Below are positions 55,207 through 63,315 of a stretch of DNA of 64,000 bases, piece by piece. The stretch is taken from NCBI RefSeq assembly GCF_003789055.1, contig NZ_ML119093.1, forward strand, positions 1 through 64,000, written 5' to 3'. Within the stretch, counting starts at the first letter, position 1. Every line of letters starts with the position of its first letter. The position numbers and the translations under genes are program-made. Under the pieces are notes generated by a model. That model was not told where the DNA came from. It saw only the letters and a program-made list of their open reading frames with translations, and did not search any database. Source of the DNA: Histidinibacterium lentulum (GTDB taxonomy: Bacteria; Pseudomonadota; Alphaproteobacteria; Rhodobacterales; Rhodobacteraceae).

Positions 55207-56301
55207 TCACATGTCCTGCCCGAAGTAGAAGACCACCCCCGCCACGATCAGCGCGAGGATCACCGCGAAGGCGATCTTCCACGCGGACCAGGGGCGCTCG
55301 CCCTGCACCTTGCCGGTGCGGGCGTTGACGACGAAGCGGTAGGATTTGCCGTTGTACTTGTAGGCGGCCATCCAGACCGGCAGCAGGATGTGCTTGAAGG
55401 TCACGTCCCGCACGTCCGTGTCCATGTCGTGGATGCGCTGGCGGTCGCCGCCGATGTCGCGGCGGATGTCCTGCTTGATGCGGGCGGCCATCTTCGCGCG
55501 GGCCTCCTCGTAGCCCTCGTCGAGATCGATCGTGTAGCCCTCGGCCCGGAAGCCCGCGAGGAAGGCGGGGCGGTAGGGCTGGAGCTCCTTGAGGTCCCAG
55601 GGTTCGAGCCCGTCGGTATAGCTTTTCGGCAGGGACCGGGAGGCCAGCACCAGCACGTCGTCGAAGAAGCGCGCCACGGTGCCCTGCCGGCGCGACCAGC
55701 GGGTGCGGCGCTCGCGGACGGTCTCGCGCTTGCCGTTGCGCATGACGGTGCGGGTGACGTAGTAGTCGTCCCCCCGTTCGCCCCGGTAGCGGGTCGTCGT
55801 GTCGGCGTCGTAGGTCCAGTAGGGGACGTAGATGCCGTTCATCTTCCGGCCCTTGCGGGCGTAGTCCTTGAGCCCGTTGGGGGCGAACCAGAGGCGGCCG
55901 AGCCACTTGGTCATGGCCTCGCGGGCCTGCGCCTCGGCGAGGGCGAAGGGCAGGACGCCCTTGGGCTTTATGTGCCGGTGGGTGCCGGTGCCGGTGACCA
56001 CGGGGGTGGCGCAGAAGGGGCATTCGGTGGCCTGGGTGGCCTCGTCCACCTCGGTCTGGGCGCCGCAGGAGGGGCAGGAGACGACGCGGGTCTCCTCGAT
56101 CTCGGCCGTGTCGAGCTCCCGGCGGACCGCGGTTGCGAAATCGAGCTCGCGGATGGCGGGCGGGCCGTCCCAGGGCCCCTCGTCCGCCGCCATGGCGCGG
56201 CTGTGGCCGCAGTGGTCGCAGACGAGTTGCGAGGTTCCGGGATCGAAGCGCATGTCGCTGCCGCACATGTCGCAGGGAAAGTGATGTTTCTCGTCGTCCA
56301 C
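55207..56301 (-). CDS. Zinc-ribbon membrane protein (YdjG-like)
   Basis: The 364-residue protein has two zinc ribbons at the N-terminus (PCDMCGSDMRF with VCDHCGHS; SCPSCGAQTEV with ECPFCATPV). A long soluble middle follows (PYWTYDADTTTRYRGERGDD) and one C-terminal membrane helix (about 340-360, AWKIAFAVILALIVAGVVFYF). This plan recalls B. subtilis YdjG, a TFIIB-type zinc-ribbon protein acting with an SPFH protein in membrane stress. An SPFH gene is two genes upstream. The start is GTG at 56301. The similarity is from memory, not a search. Confidence 0.8.
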   Translation of the reverse strand: MDDEKHHFPCDMCGSDMRFDPGTSQLVCDHCGHSRAMAADEGPWDGPPAIRELDFATAVRRELDTAEIEETRVVSCPSCGAQTEVDEATQATECPFCATPVVTGTGTHRHIKPKGVLPFALAEAQAREAMTKWLGRLWFAPNGLKDYARKGRKMNGIYVPYWTYDADTTTRYRGERGDDYYVTRTVMRNGKRETVRERRTRWSRRQGTVARFFDDVLVLASRSLPKSYTDGLEPWDLKELQPYRPAFLAGFRAEGYTIDLDEGYEEARAKMAARIKQDIRRDIGGDRQRIHDMDTDVRDVTFKHILLPVWMAAYKYNGKSYRFVVNARTGKVQGERPWSAWKIAFAVILALIVAGVVFYFGQDM

Positions 56302-56369
56302 GCCTGGCCCCGAAGCTGCGGTTTCGGGGGCAGGTTAGACGGGCCGGCGCGCGGCGAAAAGCCGTGGCG

Positions 56370-56819
56370 TCAGAGGATGTGGTGCAGGCTCTTCGGCAGG
56401 ATGCTGCGCAGCGCGTTGTCGCGGAGCGCGGTGTGGCGCCAGAAGTGGAAGAGCCCGTGCAGGGTGCCCGCGGACAGCAGCACGAGGAGCGAGATCCAGG
56501 CGGGACCGGGCGCGATGAGTCCCGCGAGCTCGGCTGCATTGAGGGCGGCGGCGGCGGCGAGGAGCGCGTAGAGGCCCCAGTGCATGGGGCGGTACAGGGC
56601 GCGGGCGGCGCCCGAGAGCTTTGGCCCCGGGCGGCCGGCGAGACCTTTCGCGAGGGCCACGACGACCCAGAGCGCTGCGGCGGCGGCGAAGGTCCAGCGG
56701 ACCACCGGCGTCCCGGTGCCGCCCTTGAGCATCGCGAGGAGCAGGAAGGCGGTGAGCCAGTGCAGCGTTATGACGACAGCGCGGCGGGAGGGCCTGAGGG
56801 ACGCGGGGCGGGCGGTCAT
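56370..56819 (-). CDS. Small cytochrome b-like membrane protein
   Basis: The 149-residue protein has four likely membrane helices and conserved His residues in the right places for heme b ligation: ITLHWLTAFLLL (His19), YRPMHWGLYALL and GTLHGLFHFWRHTALRDNALR. This is the pattern of the bacterial cytochrome b561 family, which moves electrons from ubiquinol. It lies between the SPFH and zinc-ribbon genes on the same strand, which is an unusual place for it. Confidence 0.75.
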   Translation of the reverse strand: MTARPASLRPSRRAVVITLHWLTAFLLLAMLKGGTGTPVVRWTFAAAAALWVVVALAKGLAGRPGPKLSGAARALYRPMHWGLYALLAAAAALNAAELAGLIAPGPAWISLLVLLSAGTLHGLFHFWRHTALRDNALRSILPKSLHHIL

Positions 56820-56860
56820 GACGCGGGAGATGGCGCGGCGCCGCCCCGCGGCAAGCCCGG

Positions 56861-57988
56861 TCAGACGCCCGGAGGCGGCGGCGGAGGCATCACGGTGAAG
56901 AGCTGGGCGAGCCCGGCCACCTCATCGGCCTGTTTCCAGCCGTCCTGTCCCTGGGTCCAGACGAAGGTCTCGCGGGTCAGCTCGCCGGAGGACACCATCT
57001 TGCCGAGATCGGCGCGGCTGTAGGGGCCCATGGTCTGCCCGTCCTTCGCGATGTGCCAGACATGTTCCACCGGGGGCGGAGGCGGCGGAGCCGCGGCGGC
57101 CGCGGGCTGGGGCGCGCGGGGCTGGCCACCCCAGGGGCCACCCTGGGCCATGCCGCCCATGGCGTTGCCCATGGCCATGCCGAGTCCCGCGCCCATGCCG
57201 GCGCCCATCGCATCGCCCATCGTGCCGGGCTGGCCCATCGCCTCGGCCGCCTTCCACTTCATGTGATCGTCGAGATTGCCCGCGATCCCGCGCGAGGTGC
57301 GCGCGTCGAGCGCCTTTTCCACCTCGGGCGGCAGGGAGATGTTCTCGATGTAGAGCTCGGGCAGGGTGAGCCCGTACTGCGTGATCGTGCCGGAGATGGC
57401 GTCGGCCACGAGCTGGCCCAGATCGCGCGTGTTGGCCGCCATGTCGAGGGCGGGAATGCCCGAGGCGGCGAGCGCGCGGCTGACTTCCTGCACGATGATG
57501 TTGCGGATCTGGAAGCTCACCTCTTCCATGGTGAACTCGCCGTCGGTGCCCACGATCTCCGTCAGGAAGAGGCCCGCGTCGACCACCTTGACGGTATAGG
57601 TCCCGAAGGCGCGGAGGCGGATCGGCCCGAATTCGGGATCGCGCAGCATGATCGGGTTCTTGGTGCCCCACTTCAGGTTGGTGAAGCGGTTGGTGGAGAC
57701 GAAGTAGATCTCCGACTTGAAGGGCGACTTGAAGCCGTGGGACCAGTGCTGCAGCGTGGTCATCACGGGCATGTTGTTGGTCTCGAGCATGTAGAGACCG
57801 GGGGTGAAGACATCGGCGAGCTGGCCCTCGTGGACGAAGACCGCGGTCTGCCCCTCGCGCACCGTCAGCTTCGCGCCGTACTTGATCTCGTTGCCGTGCC
57901 GCTGGAACCGCCAGACCATCGTGTCCCGGGTGTCGTCGGTCCATTCGATGACGTCGATGAACTGTCCGGAAAGGAAGTTGAACACCAT
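56861..57988 (-). CDS. SPFH-domain protein with C-terminal GYF_2 domain (YdjI-like)
   Basis: The 375-residue protein starts with an SPFH/virion-core type domain (about 1-260; MVFNFLSGQFIDVIEWTDD, SRALAASGIPALDMAANTRD). Then comes a Gly/Met-rich linker and a GYF_2 domain at about 305-365 (HVWHIAKDGQTMGPYSRADL, FVWTQGQDGWKQAD). YdjI of B. subtilis is a similar SPFH protein that recruits PspA to stressed membranes. The GYF_2 domain suggests binding to proline-rich peptides. No PspA gene is visible here. Confidence 0.88.
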   Translation of the reverse strand: MVFNFLSGQFIDVIEWTDDTRDTMVWRFQRHGNEIKYGAKLTVREGQTAVFVHEGQLADVFTPGLYMLETNNMPVMTTLQHWSHGFKSPFKSEIYFVSTNRFTNLKWGTKNPIMLRDPEFGPIRLRAFGTYTVKVVDAGLFLTEIVGTDGEFTMEEVSFQIRNIIVQEVSRALAASGIPALDMAANTRDLGQLVADAISGTITQYGLTLPELYIENISLPPEVEKALDARTSRGIAGNLDDHMKWKAAEAMGQPGTMGDAMGAGMGAGLGMAMGNAMGGMAQGGPWGGQPRAPQPAAAAAPPPPPPVEHVWHIAKDGQTMGPYSRADLGKMVSSGELTRETFVWTQGQDGWKQADEVAGLAQLFTVMPPPPPPGV

Positions 57989-58051
57989 GGCGCGGCTCCC
58001 CTGAAAATGCCCTCCGGTCAGAGATAGGCATTTTCGCGCCGTCGCGCCAGA

Positions 58052-59527
58052 TCAGGCGAAAGCGGTGACCGCGAGGATCAGCGCGCCGCCCGCCAGCGCC
58101 GCGGCGGCGCAGAGCGCGAGCGTCTTCGCCAGCACCTCGCCCTCCTTTCCGACGAGCCCCACGGTGGCCGAGCCTGCGATGATGTTGTGGGGCGCGACCA
58201 CGTTGCCGATCGCCGAGCCGAAGCCCTGGGCCGCCGCCATGGCGACGGGGGAGAGCGACAGGGAGGCGGCGACGCCGGTCTGGAACTCGGTGAAGAGAAT
58301 GTTGGAGGCGGTGGCCGAGCCCGTCACGAAGGTGCCGAGCACGCCGATGAGCGGGGCGAGCAGCGGCCAGAGCGCGCCGGTGGCGGCGGCGGCCTCGGCC
58401 AGGGCGTCGATGAGACCGCCATGGACCATGACGCGGCTCAGGGCGAGCATCGCCAGAAGCGCCAGGGCCACGGGGACGAGGCGGGCGAGGGCGGCGGCGA
58501 GCGCCGGGGCGAGCGCCGCCCGGCGCCCGGTGGCGACGGCGCCGAGGGCGAGTCCGGCAAAGAGCAGCGTGCCCGGGTGATAGAGCGGCGCGAAGGCGCC
58601 GGAGAACCGCTCGCCGAGCGTCCAGCCGAGGGAGAGGCCGGAAAGGCCCTCCTGCAGGGGCGGGACGAGGCGGGTCGCGAGGACCAGGGCGAGGATCGCG
58701 CCGTAGGGCGCAAGGTCTCGGGCCAGCGGCGCGAGCGGGGGCGGGGCGGCGCCGGTGCGGCGGACCAGAAGGGCTGCGAAGACGGCGAGGCCGATGAGCG
58801 CGCCGCCGAGGCTCGGCAGTTCCGGGCCGGCGAGGCCCGCCAGGGCCACCGAGGGCAGCGCGAAACAGGCCCAGGCGAGGGCGGCCCAGCCGTAATCGCC
58901 CCGGGACAACGGCCCGTCCCCGGCGAGGCGCACCGTGACCAGCAGCAGAAGCGGGGAGACCGCGGCATGCAGGAGCGCGGCACTGCCCGCCAGAGCCGTG
59001 GGGGAGAGACCGGTGAGGTCGATCTGCGCCAGCGTCGGCGTGCCCACGGCGCCGAAGGAGACGCCGGCGGCATGGCCCGTGAGTGCGAGCGTCACCGCGC
59101 GGACCGGCGGATAGCCGAGCCCCGCGAGCAGGGGGGCGGCGAGGGCCACGGGGGTGCCGAACCCCGCCGCGCCCTCCATGAAGAGGCCGAAGAACCAGGC
59201 GATGAGGATGGCCTGCAGCCGGCGGTCCGCGGTGAGCCCCGTCAGCGCGTCGCGGATGCGGTCGAGCGCCCCGGTGCGGCTCTGGAACTCGTAGAGCATC
59301 AGCGCCGGGAGCACGATCCAGAGGATCGTCGCCGTGGAATGAAGCGCCTCGGCCCCGGCGCCGGCGAGAGTCTCAGGGGCGCCGCTCGGAAGCGGCGCGA
59401 AGAGCGTGAGCGCGAGGATCAGCGCGGCCCCGAGGCCCAGCACCCCCGCCCGCGCGGCGGACCAGTGCAGCGCGCCCATGGCACCCAGCACCAGCGCCAG
59501 CGGAAGGGCCGCGGCCAGCGCCGTCAC
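58052..59527 (-). CDS. L-lactate permease (LctP) family transporter
   Basis: A 491-residue transporter with 12 or more hydrophobic helices. It matches the lactate/glycolate permease family: LWIVLPALMLYEFQSRTGA, IAWFFGLFMEGAAGFGTPVA and VLGTFVTGSATASNILFTEF, the last two being family signatures. It should import L-lactate or glycolate with protons. The start is GTG at 59527. No lactate dehydrogenase or regulator is nearby, so the substrate is unsure. Confidence 0.92.
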   Translation of the reverse strand: MTALAAALPLALVLGAMGALHWSAARAGVLGLGAALILALTLFAPLPSGAPETLAGAGAEALHSTATILWIVLPALMLYEFQSRTGALDRIRDALTGLTADRRLQAILIAWFFGLFMEGAAGFGTPVALAAPLLAGLGYPPVRAVTLALTGHAAGVSFGAVGTPTLAQIDLTGLSPTALAGSAALLHAAVSPLLLLVTVRLAGDGPLSRGDYGWAALAWACFALPSVALAGLAGPELPSLGGALIGLAVFAALLVRRTGAAPPPLAPLARDLAPYGAILALVLATRLVPPLQEGLSGLSLGWTLGERFSGAFAPLYHPGTLLFAGLALGAVATGRRAALAPALAAALARLVPVALALLAMLALSRVMVHGGLIDALAEAAAATGALWPLLAPLIGVLGTFVTGSATASNILFTEFQTGVAASLSLSPVAMAAAQGFGSAIGNVVAPHNIIAGSATVGLVGKEGEVLAKTLALCAAAALAGGALILAVTAFA

Positions 59528-59579
59528 GCGGCGGCCCCGTGGCGCGCGCGACCGGCGGTCGGGGCCCCGAGGCCCTGCC

Positions 59580-59610
59580 TTTTTCTGGCCGGAAGTATCC
59601 CGGGGGGAGC
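59580..59610 (+). repeat. Interspersed motif, copy 5
   Basis: TTTTTCTGGCCGGAAGTATC followed by CCGGGGGGAGC, in the 249-base gap between the permease and DUF2927 genes. It is the closest relative of the copy at 11030-11060. The rest of that gap is GC-rich with no gene. Confidence 0.5.
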
Positions 59611-59776
59611 GGCGAAAGCCCCCGGCTTTCGTCGCGGGGGGCAGCGCCCCCCGCAGCGCCCGGTCCCGCCGGAGGCGGGGCCGGGCTCCAGCCGGTGCGC
59701 CGAAGGCGCTCCGCCCAGGACCCGCGCCGCCGCGGGGCGCGCCGTGCGGCTGGCTGGCGACGGCCCGGCCATGGCC

Positions 59777-60757
59777 TCAGCTCGGCCCGCCCACCAGTTC
59801 CGAGGCGATCTGCCGGACGATGGGCCGGGCCTCGGGGGCGGTCATGCCGGGGGTCAGGCGGGGGTCGTAGAGCATCTTCAGCAGAAGCTCGTCATGGGTC
59901 GTCAGGAGGCCGAACTCCTCGTCGTCGTTGAAGATCGACGGACGGGCGAGGGGGCTGTCGTTGGCGAGGCCGAGGCCCTGGGCCAGTTCCTCGTGGATGC
60001 AGGACAGGCGCAGGAGATCCGGATGCTCGGCCCGGATCAGCGCGACGGCCTTGGTATAGACGGCCGAATTGCCGGGGCTGAAGGCCAGAACGAGGCAGAG
60101 CGTGCCGCGGTCGGGGGTCTGGAAGGCGCGGATCGAGGTGTCGCTGATCCCCGGCACCAGTTCGCGCAGGCGTGGCGCGATGCTCCGGCGGTCGTCCTCG
60201 GTCAGGATCAGGACGTGGAAATTCGGGTCGGTCTCGTCATAGATCATGGGATGGCCGCTGACCCGCGACAGGCGGCGCACGAAGGCCGCGACGTTGGCGC
60301 GGTCCTCGGCGCGCTGGGCCTCGGGCACGCGGGCGCCGAACTCCACGCCGAAGCGCACCGTCTCCTCCCACCGGCGCAGAAAGCTCTCGGTGGTCTCGGC
60401 GCGGATGCTGGGGCCGTCGAAGACGTATTCGTCGAAGAGCGCGATCCGTTCGAAATTGCGCGCGAGCGTGGTGTCCGTGAACGGCGCGTCCGGCCCGCCC
60501 CCGTCGCGGCGCAGGAGGCCGCGCGAGAGCAGGTCCGTCTCGAGCCGCGCGTAGAAGAGCGACAGCGCCTCGCTTGCCGCCGAGGGCGCCTCGGCCCGCG
60601 ATTGCGGGACGGGGCTGGTGTCCGGCGCCGTCGGGGGGCGCTCCGGGACGGGGGCCGACACCTCCACCGGGGCCTCGCCGCATGCGGCCAGCCCGGCGAG
60701 AGCCGCGACCCCGAGGAGCCGCCGCAGGGAGCGGGGGAGGGCCGGCCCCCGTCTCAC
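59777..60757 (-). CDS. DUF2927 lipoprotein with an HEELAQ motif
   Basis: The 326-residue protein has a signal sequence ending in a lipobox (GLAAC, Cys26), so it is anchored outside the cytoplasm. A Pro-rich linker follows, then the DUF2927 domain (about 80-320). The conserved SCIHEELAQGLGLANDSP resembles a metallopeptidase HExxx core, and a catalytic role is possible. The start is GTG at 60757 and overlaps the TelA stop (GTGA), so it is coupled to telA-like translation. Confidence 0.88.
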   Translation of the reverse strand: MRRGPALPRSLRRLLGVAALAGLAACGEAPVEVSAPVPERPPTAPDTSPVPQSRAEAPSAASEALSLFYARLETDLLSRGLLRRDGGGPDAPFTDTTLARNFERIALFDEYVFDGPSIRAETTESFLRRWEETVRFGVEFGARVPEAQRAEDRANVAAFVRRLSRVSGHPMIYDETDPNFHVLILTEDDRRSIAPRLRELVPGISDTSIRAFQTPDRGTLCLVLAFSPGNSAVYTKAVALIRAEHPDLLRLSCIHEELAQGLGLANDSPLARPSIFNDDEEFGLLTTHDELLLKMLYDPRLTPGMTAPEARPIVRQIASELVGGPS

Positions 60758-61953
60758 ACGCCCTCGGCCTGGCCCACGGTCTCCCCGAGGCCCGTCTTTT
60801 TCGACTTCGCGGAGGCGAGCGTCTCCTTCAGCTCGGCCTCCATCTTCTGGAGGTCCGCCTCGGCCGCGGCCCGCTTCTTCTTGCCTTCGTCGGCGATCTG
60901 CAGGCTTTCGTTGATCGTGGCGATGAGGTTCTCGTTCGCGGCCTTCACCGCCTCGATGTCGAAGACGCCGCGCTCCATCTCCTCGCGGATCGTCCTGTTC
61001 GCCTGGCGCAGGTTCTCGGCATTGGCGGTCAGAAGCTCGTTCGTCAGGTCATTGGCGTCGCGGACGGCGCGGGCGGCCTCGGAGGAGCGCTGGATCGTCA
61101 CCGCCTGGGCGAGCTGGGTCTCCCACAGCGGCACGGTGTTGATCAGCGTCGAGTTGATCTTCGTCACCAGGCTCTTGTCGTTCTCCTGCACCAGCCGGAT
61201 CGAGGGCAGGGACTGCATCGTCACCTGGCGCGTGAGCTTGAGGTCGTGGACCCGGCGTTCGAGATCGTCGCGGGCGGCGCGCAGGTCGCGCAGCTGCTGG
61301 GCCTTCATCACGCCCTGCTCCTCCGGCGCGGCCTGCACCTCGGCCTCCTTGGCGGGGATCGTCGTGGCGTCGAGCTCGGCCAGCTTCTCCTCGCCCGCGG
61401 CGATGTAGAGCGCGAGCTCGTCGTAGAAGGCGAGGGTCTTGTCGTAGAGCAGGTCGAGGCTTTCAATGTCCTTCAGGAGGACATGCTCGTGCTTCAGCAG
61501 ATCGTCGGTGATGCGGTCGATCTGGCCCTGCACCTCTTCGAACTTGGCCGCGAATTTCGCCGCCGGCGCGGAGCGGCCGAGGAGCTTTTCCCACCACGAC
61601 AGTTTCCGGCGCACGTCGAGCTCGCTCATCGAGAAGCCGCGGATCGTGGTGACGATGTCGCGCAGGCTGTCGCCGGCGGGGCCCACGTCCTTGTTGCGGA
61701 CACCCTGGAGCATCGACTGGCTGATCTCCTGCAGCTCGGCCTGCGCCGAGGAGCCGAAGGAGATGATCGAGTTCGTGTCCGACATGTCGATCTCGTTCAT
61801 CCGCCGCCGGATTTCCTCGGCGGTGGGCGGATCGGCATCCTGGACGGTCACGAGGTCCGTCTTCGGTTCGGGAAGCACCACGGCTGTCACCTTTTCCACC
61901 TGAGCAAGCGCGGCCTGCGCTTCCTGCATGTTCCTGGCTGTCGTCTCGGACAT
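60754..61953 (-). CDS. TelA family toxic-anion-resistance protein
   Basis: The 399-residue, largely helical cytoplasmic protein fits the TelA family (KWAETKITT-like charged helices here as LSWWEKLLGRS, FDIEAVKAANENLIATI and LPSIRLVQENDKSLVTKIN). The family is linked to tellurite and envelope-agent resistance, mechanism unknown. It follows an XpaC gene after 56 bases and overlaps the DUF2927 gene. TelA-XpaC pairs are common across bacteria. Confidence 0.92.
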   Translation of the reverse strand: MSETTARNMQEAQAALAQVEKVTAVVLPEPKTDLVTVQDADPPTAEEIRRRMNEIDMSDTNSIISFGSSAQAELQEISQSMLQGVRNKDVGPAGDSLRDIVTTIRGFSMSELDVRRKLSWWEKLLGRSAPAAKFAAKFEEVQGQIDRITDDLLKHEHVLLKDIESLDLLYDKTLAFYDELALYIAAGEEKLAELDATTIPAKEAEVQAAPEEQGVMKAQQLRDLRAARDDLERRVHDLKLTRQVTMQSLPSIRLVQENDKSLVTKINSTLINTVPLWETQLAQAVTIQRSSEAARAVRDANDLTNELLTANAENLRQANRTIREEMERGVFDIEAVKAANENLIATINESLQIADEGKKKRAAAEADLQKMEAELKETLASAKSKKTGLGETVGQAEGV

Positions 61954-62009
61954 TGCCGTCCCCCTGTCTATGTTCCCTCGTTAATTTCCGCCCCGGGTCC
62001 CGGGCCCTG

Positions 62010-62900
62010 TCACAGCCCTTCCCGGTGCAGCCTGTCGCGCAGGACCTTGATCTCGATATCCATGTCGCTGCGGTCGTCGAGCATCATCTTCTCCGTGCGT
62101 TTCGCGAAGTTTTCCTGAAGGTCCTCGAGCAGCGCCTCGTAGCTGGCCCGGGCCTCGGGATCGGGCTTGCGGTTCCAGAGTTCCACGAACTTCACCGTCG
62201 CGTCACGAGCGCCCATCAGGTAGACGCCGAGATACTTGCGCGCGCCGGTGAGGTCGCGCGGATCGGATTCCACCGTGCGGATCATGCCGCGGGCGGCCGA
62301 AATGAACTCCGCCACCCGGTCGTGGAGCGCGCGGGCGTCGGTGGTGCGGATCTGCGCCCAGATCGTGTCGAGATAGGCCTCGGCCTCGTCCACCACCCTG
62401 GCCACGCGATCGGACTGGAACTGGTCCACGCCCTCGAGGCGCTTGTCCTTTAGGGGGTCGATGCCGAAGGCCGCGAGATGCAGGACCCCGGCGGCGATGC
62501 CGTAGAGGCCCGAGCCGGCGAGGCCGGTCTCGCCGGTCCAGGCGGCGATGGCGATGCCCGTCCCGGTCAGGGCGGACCCGAAGATCTTGCGCGGGATCGC
62601 CGGACGCCGGGCCACGGGCCGCGCGTCATAGGCGGCCTCGGCGCGCATGCCCTCGCGGGTGAGCCAGGCGGCGAGCATCAGGATGCCCGCGCCGACGAGC
62701 CCCGCGAGCAGGGCGGCGGGCGGGGCGAACAGCGAGGTGACCGCGAGCACGACGGGCGGCACGAACATCAGCCCGGCCTTGGCGCCCGCGCCCGCGTCGA
62801 GCCGCGCCTCGTTCAGCGGCGCGGGCGCCGGACGGGGGGTGTTCGTCCCGCCCCCGGACGTGGTGCCGGGGCTGTATTTCCCGCCGAACCGCTGCGACAT
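62010..62900 (-). CDS. XpaC family protein (5-bromo-4-chloroindolyl phosphate hydrolysis)
   Basis: The 296-residue protein has an N-terminal low-complexity stretch, two adjacent membrane helices (about 43-80, LMFVPPVVLAVTSLFAPPAA), a third hydrophobic segment, and a helical C-terminal domain (RVARVVDEAEAYLDTIWAQI) typical of XpaC. XpaC proteins occur with TelA. Its ATG overlaps the stop of the small membrane gene upstream (ATGA at 62897-62900). Confidence 0.88.
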   Translation of the reverse strand: MSQRFGGKYSPGTTSGGGTNTPRPAPAPLNEARLDAGAGAKAGLMFVPPVVLAVTSLFAPPAALLAGLVGAGILMLAAWLTREGMRAEAAYDARPVARRPAIPRKIFGSALTGTGIAIAAWTGETGLAGSGLYGIAAGVLHLAAFGIDPLKDKRLEGVDQFQSDRVARVVDEAEAYLDTIWAQIRTTDARALHDRVAEFISAARGMIRTVESDPRDLTGARKYLGVYLMGARDATVKFVELWNRKPDPEARASYEALLEDLQENFAKRTEKMMLDDRSDMDIEIKVLRDRLHREGL

Positions 62901-63121
62901 CAGGCGCCCCCGATGAGCCCGCTGGTCACGCCGAGCGCGAGAACGAAGAGCAGCACATAGGCGATTGCGCGGATGGTGTCAGGCATCGGGCCCTCCAGGG
63001 TGGCGGCAGGCTGACGGGACCGCGCCCGGGGCAGGGGCCGCGGGCGGACCGCATCGGTCACGACCTGCACCGCGATCACCGCGGCGCTGATCAGGAGGAG
63101 GGCCAGAATCAGGCGTGTCAT
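62900..63121 (-). CDS. Small two-helix membrane protein
   Basis: A 73-residue protein with two hydrophobic helices (about 2-20, TRLILALLLISAAVIAVQVV; about 49-68, IRAIAYVLLFVLALGVTSGL) and a basic loop between them. It overlaps the XpaC gene by four bases and is the first gene of the island. No family is recognised. Coupling to XpaC suggests a partner in the membrane. Confidence 0.68.
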   Translation of the reverse strand: MTRLILALLLISAAVIAVQVVTDAVRPRPLPRARSRQPAATLEGPMPDTIRAIAYVLLFVLALGVTSGLIGGA

Positions 63122-63160
63122 GGGCGCTCACCTTGCCGTCTCCCCAGAGGATAGGTGCGA

Positions 63161-63182
63161 CGCCCCCCGATTGCGAGGGGCG
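63161..63182. terminator. Hairpin after the pseudouridine synthase gene
   Basis: CGCCCC-C-CG pairs with CG-A-GGGGCG around ATTG. It lies between the pseudouridine synthase and the small membrane gene. It may end the upstream transcript; no T run. Confidence 0.4.
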
Positions 63183-63188
63183 ATGCCG

Positions 63189-63210
63189 CCATGCGACGCG
63201 CGTCGCATGG
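63189..63210. promoter_or_regulatory. Perfect 22-bp palindrome
   Basis: The half CCATGCGACGC (63189-63199) is followed at once by its exact reverse complement (63200-63210). It lies in the gap before the small membrane gene (minus strand). It could be the operator of the TelA/XpaC island. Confidence 0.55.
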
Positions 63211-63315
63211 GCGCGCGGGGAGGCGGGGCGCGGCAGATCCGGCGGGGCTGGGCGGTCATGGCGTTCCGGCGAAAGGACGCGGCCAGATTGCACGGGCCTG
63301 ACCCAGGGGCAAGTC

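Noticed and set aside
58187-61408. A 1073-codon open frame on the plus strand
   Set aside because: It crosses three well-supported minus-strand genes (permease, DUF2927, TelA) and its translation is highly charged low complexity with no recognisable domain.
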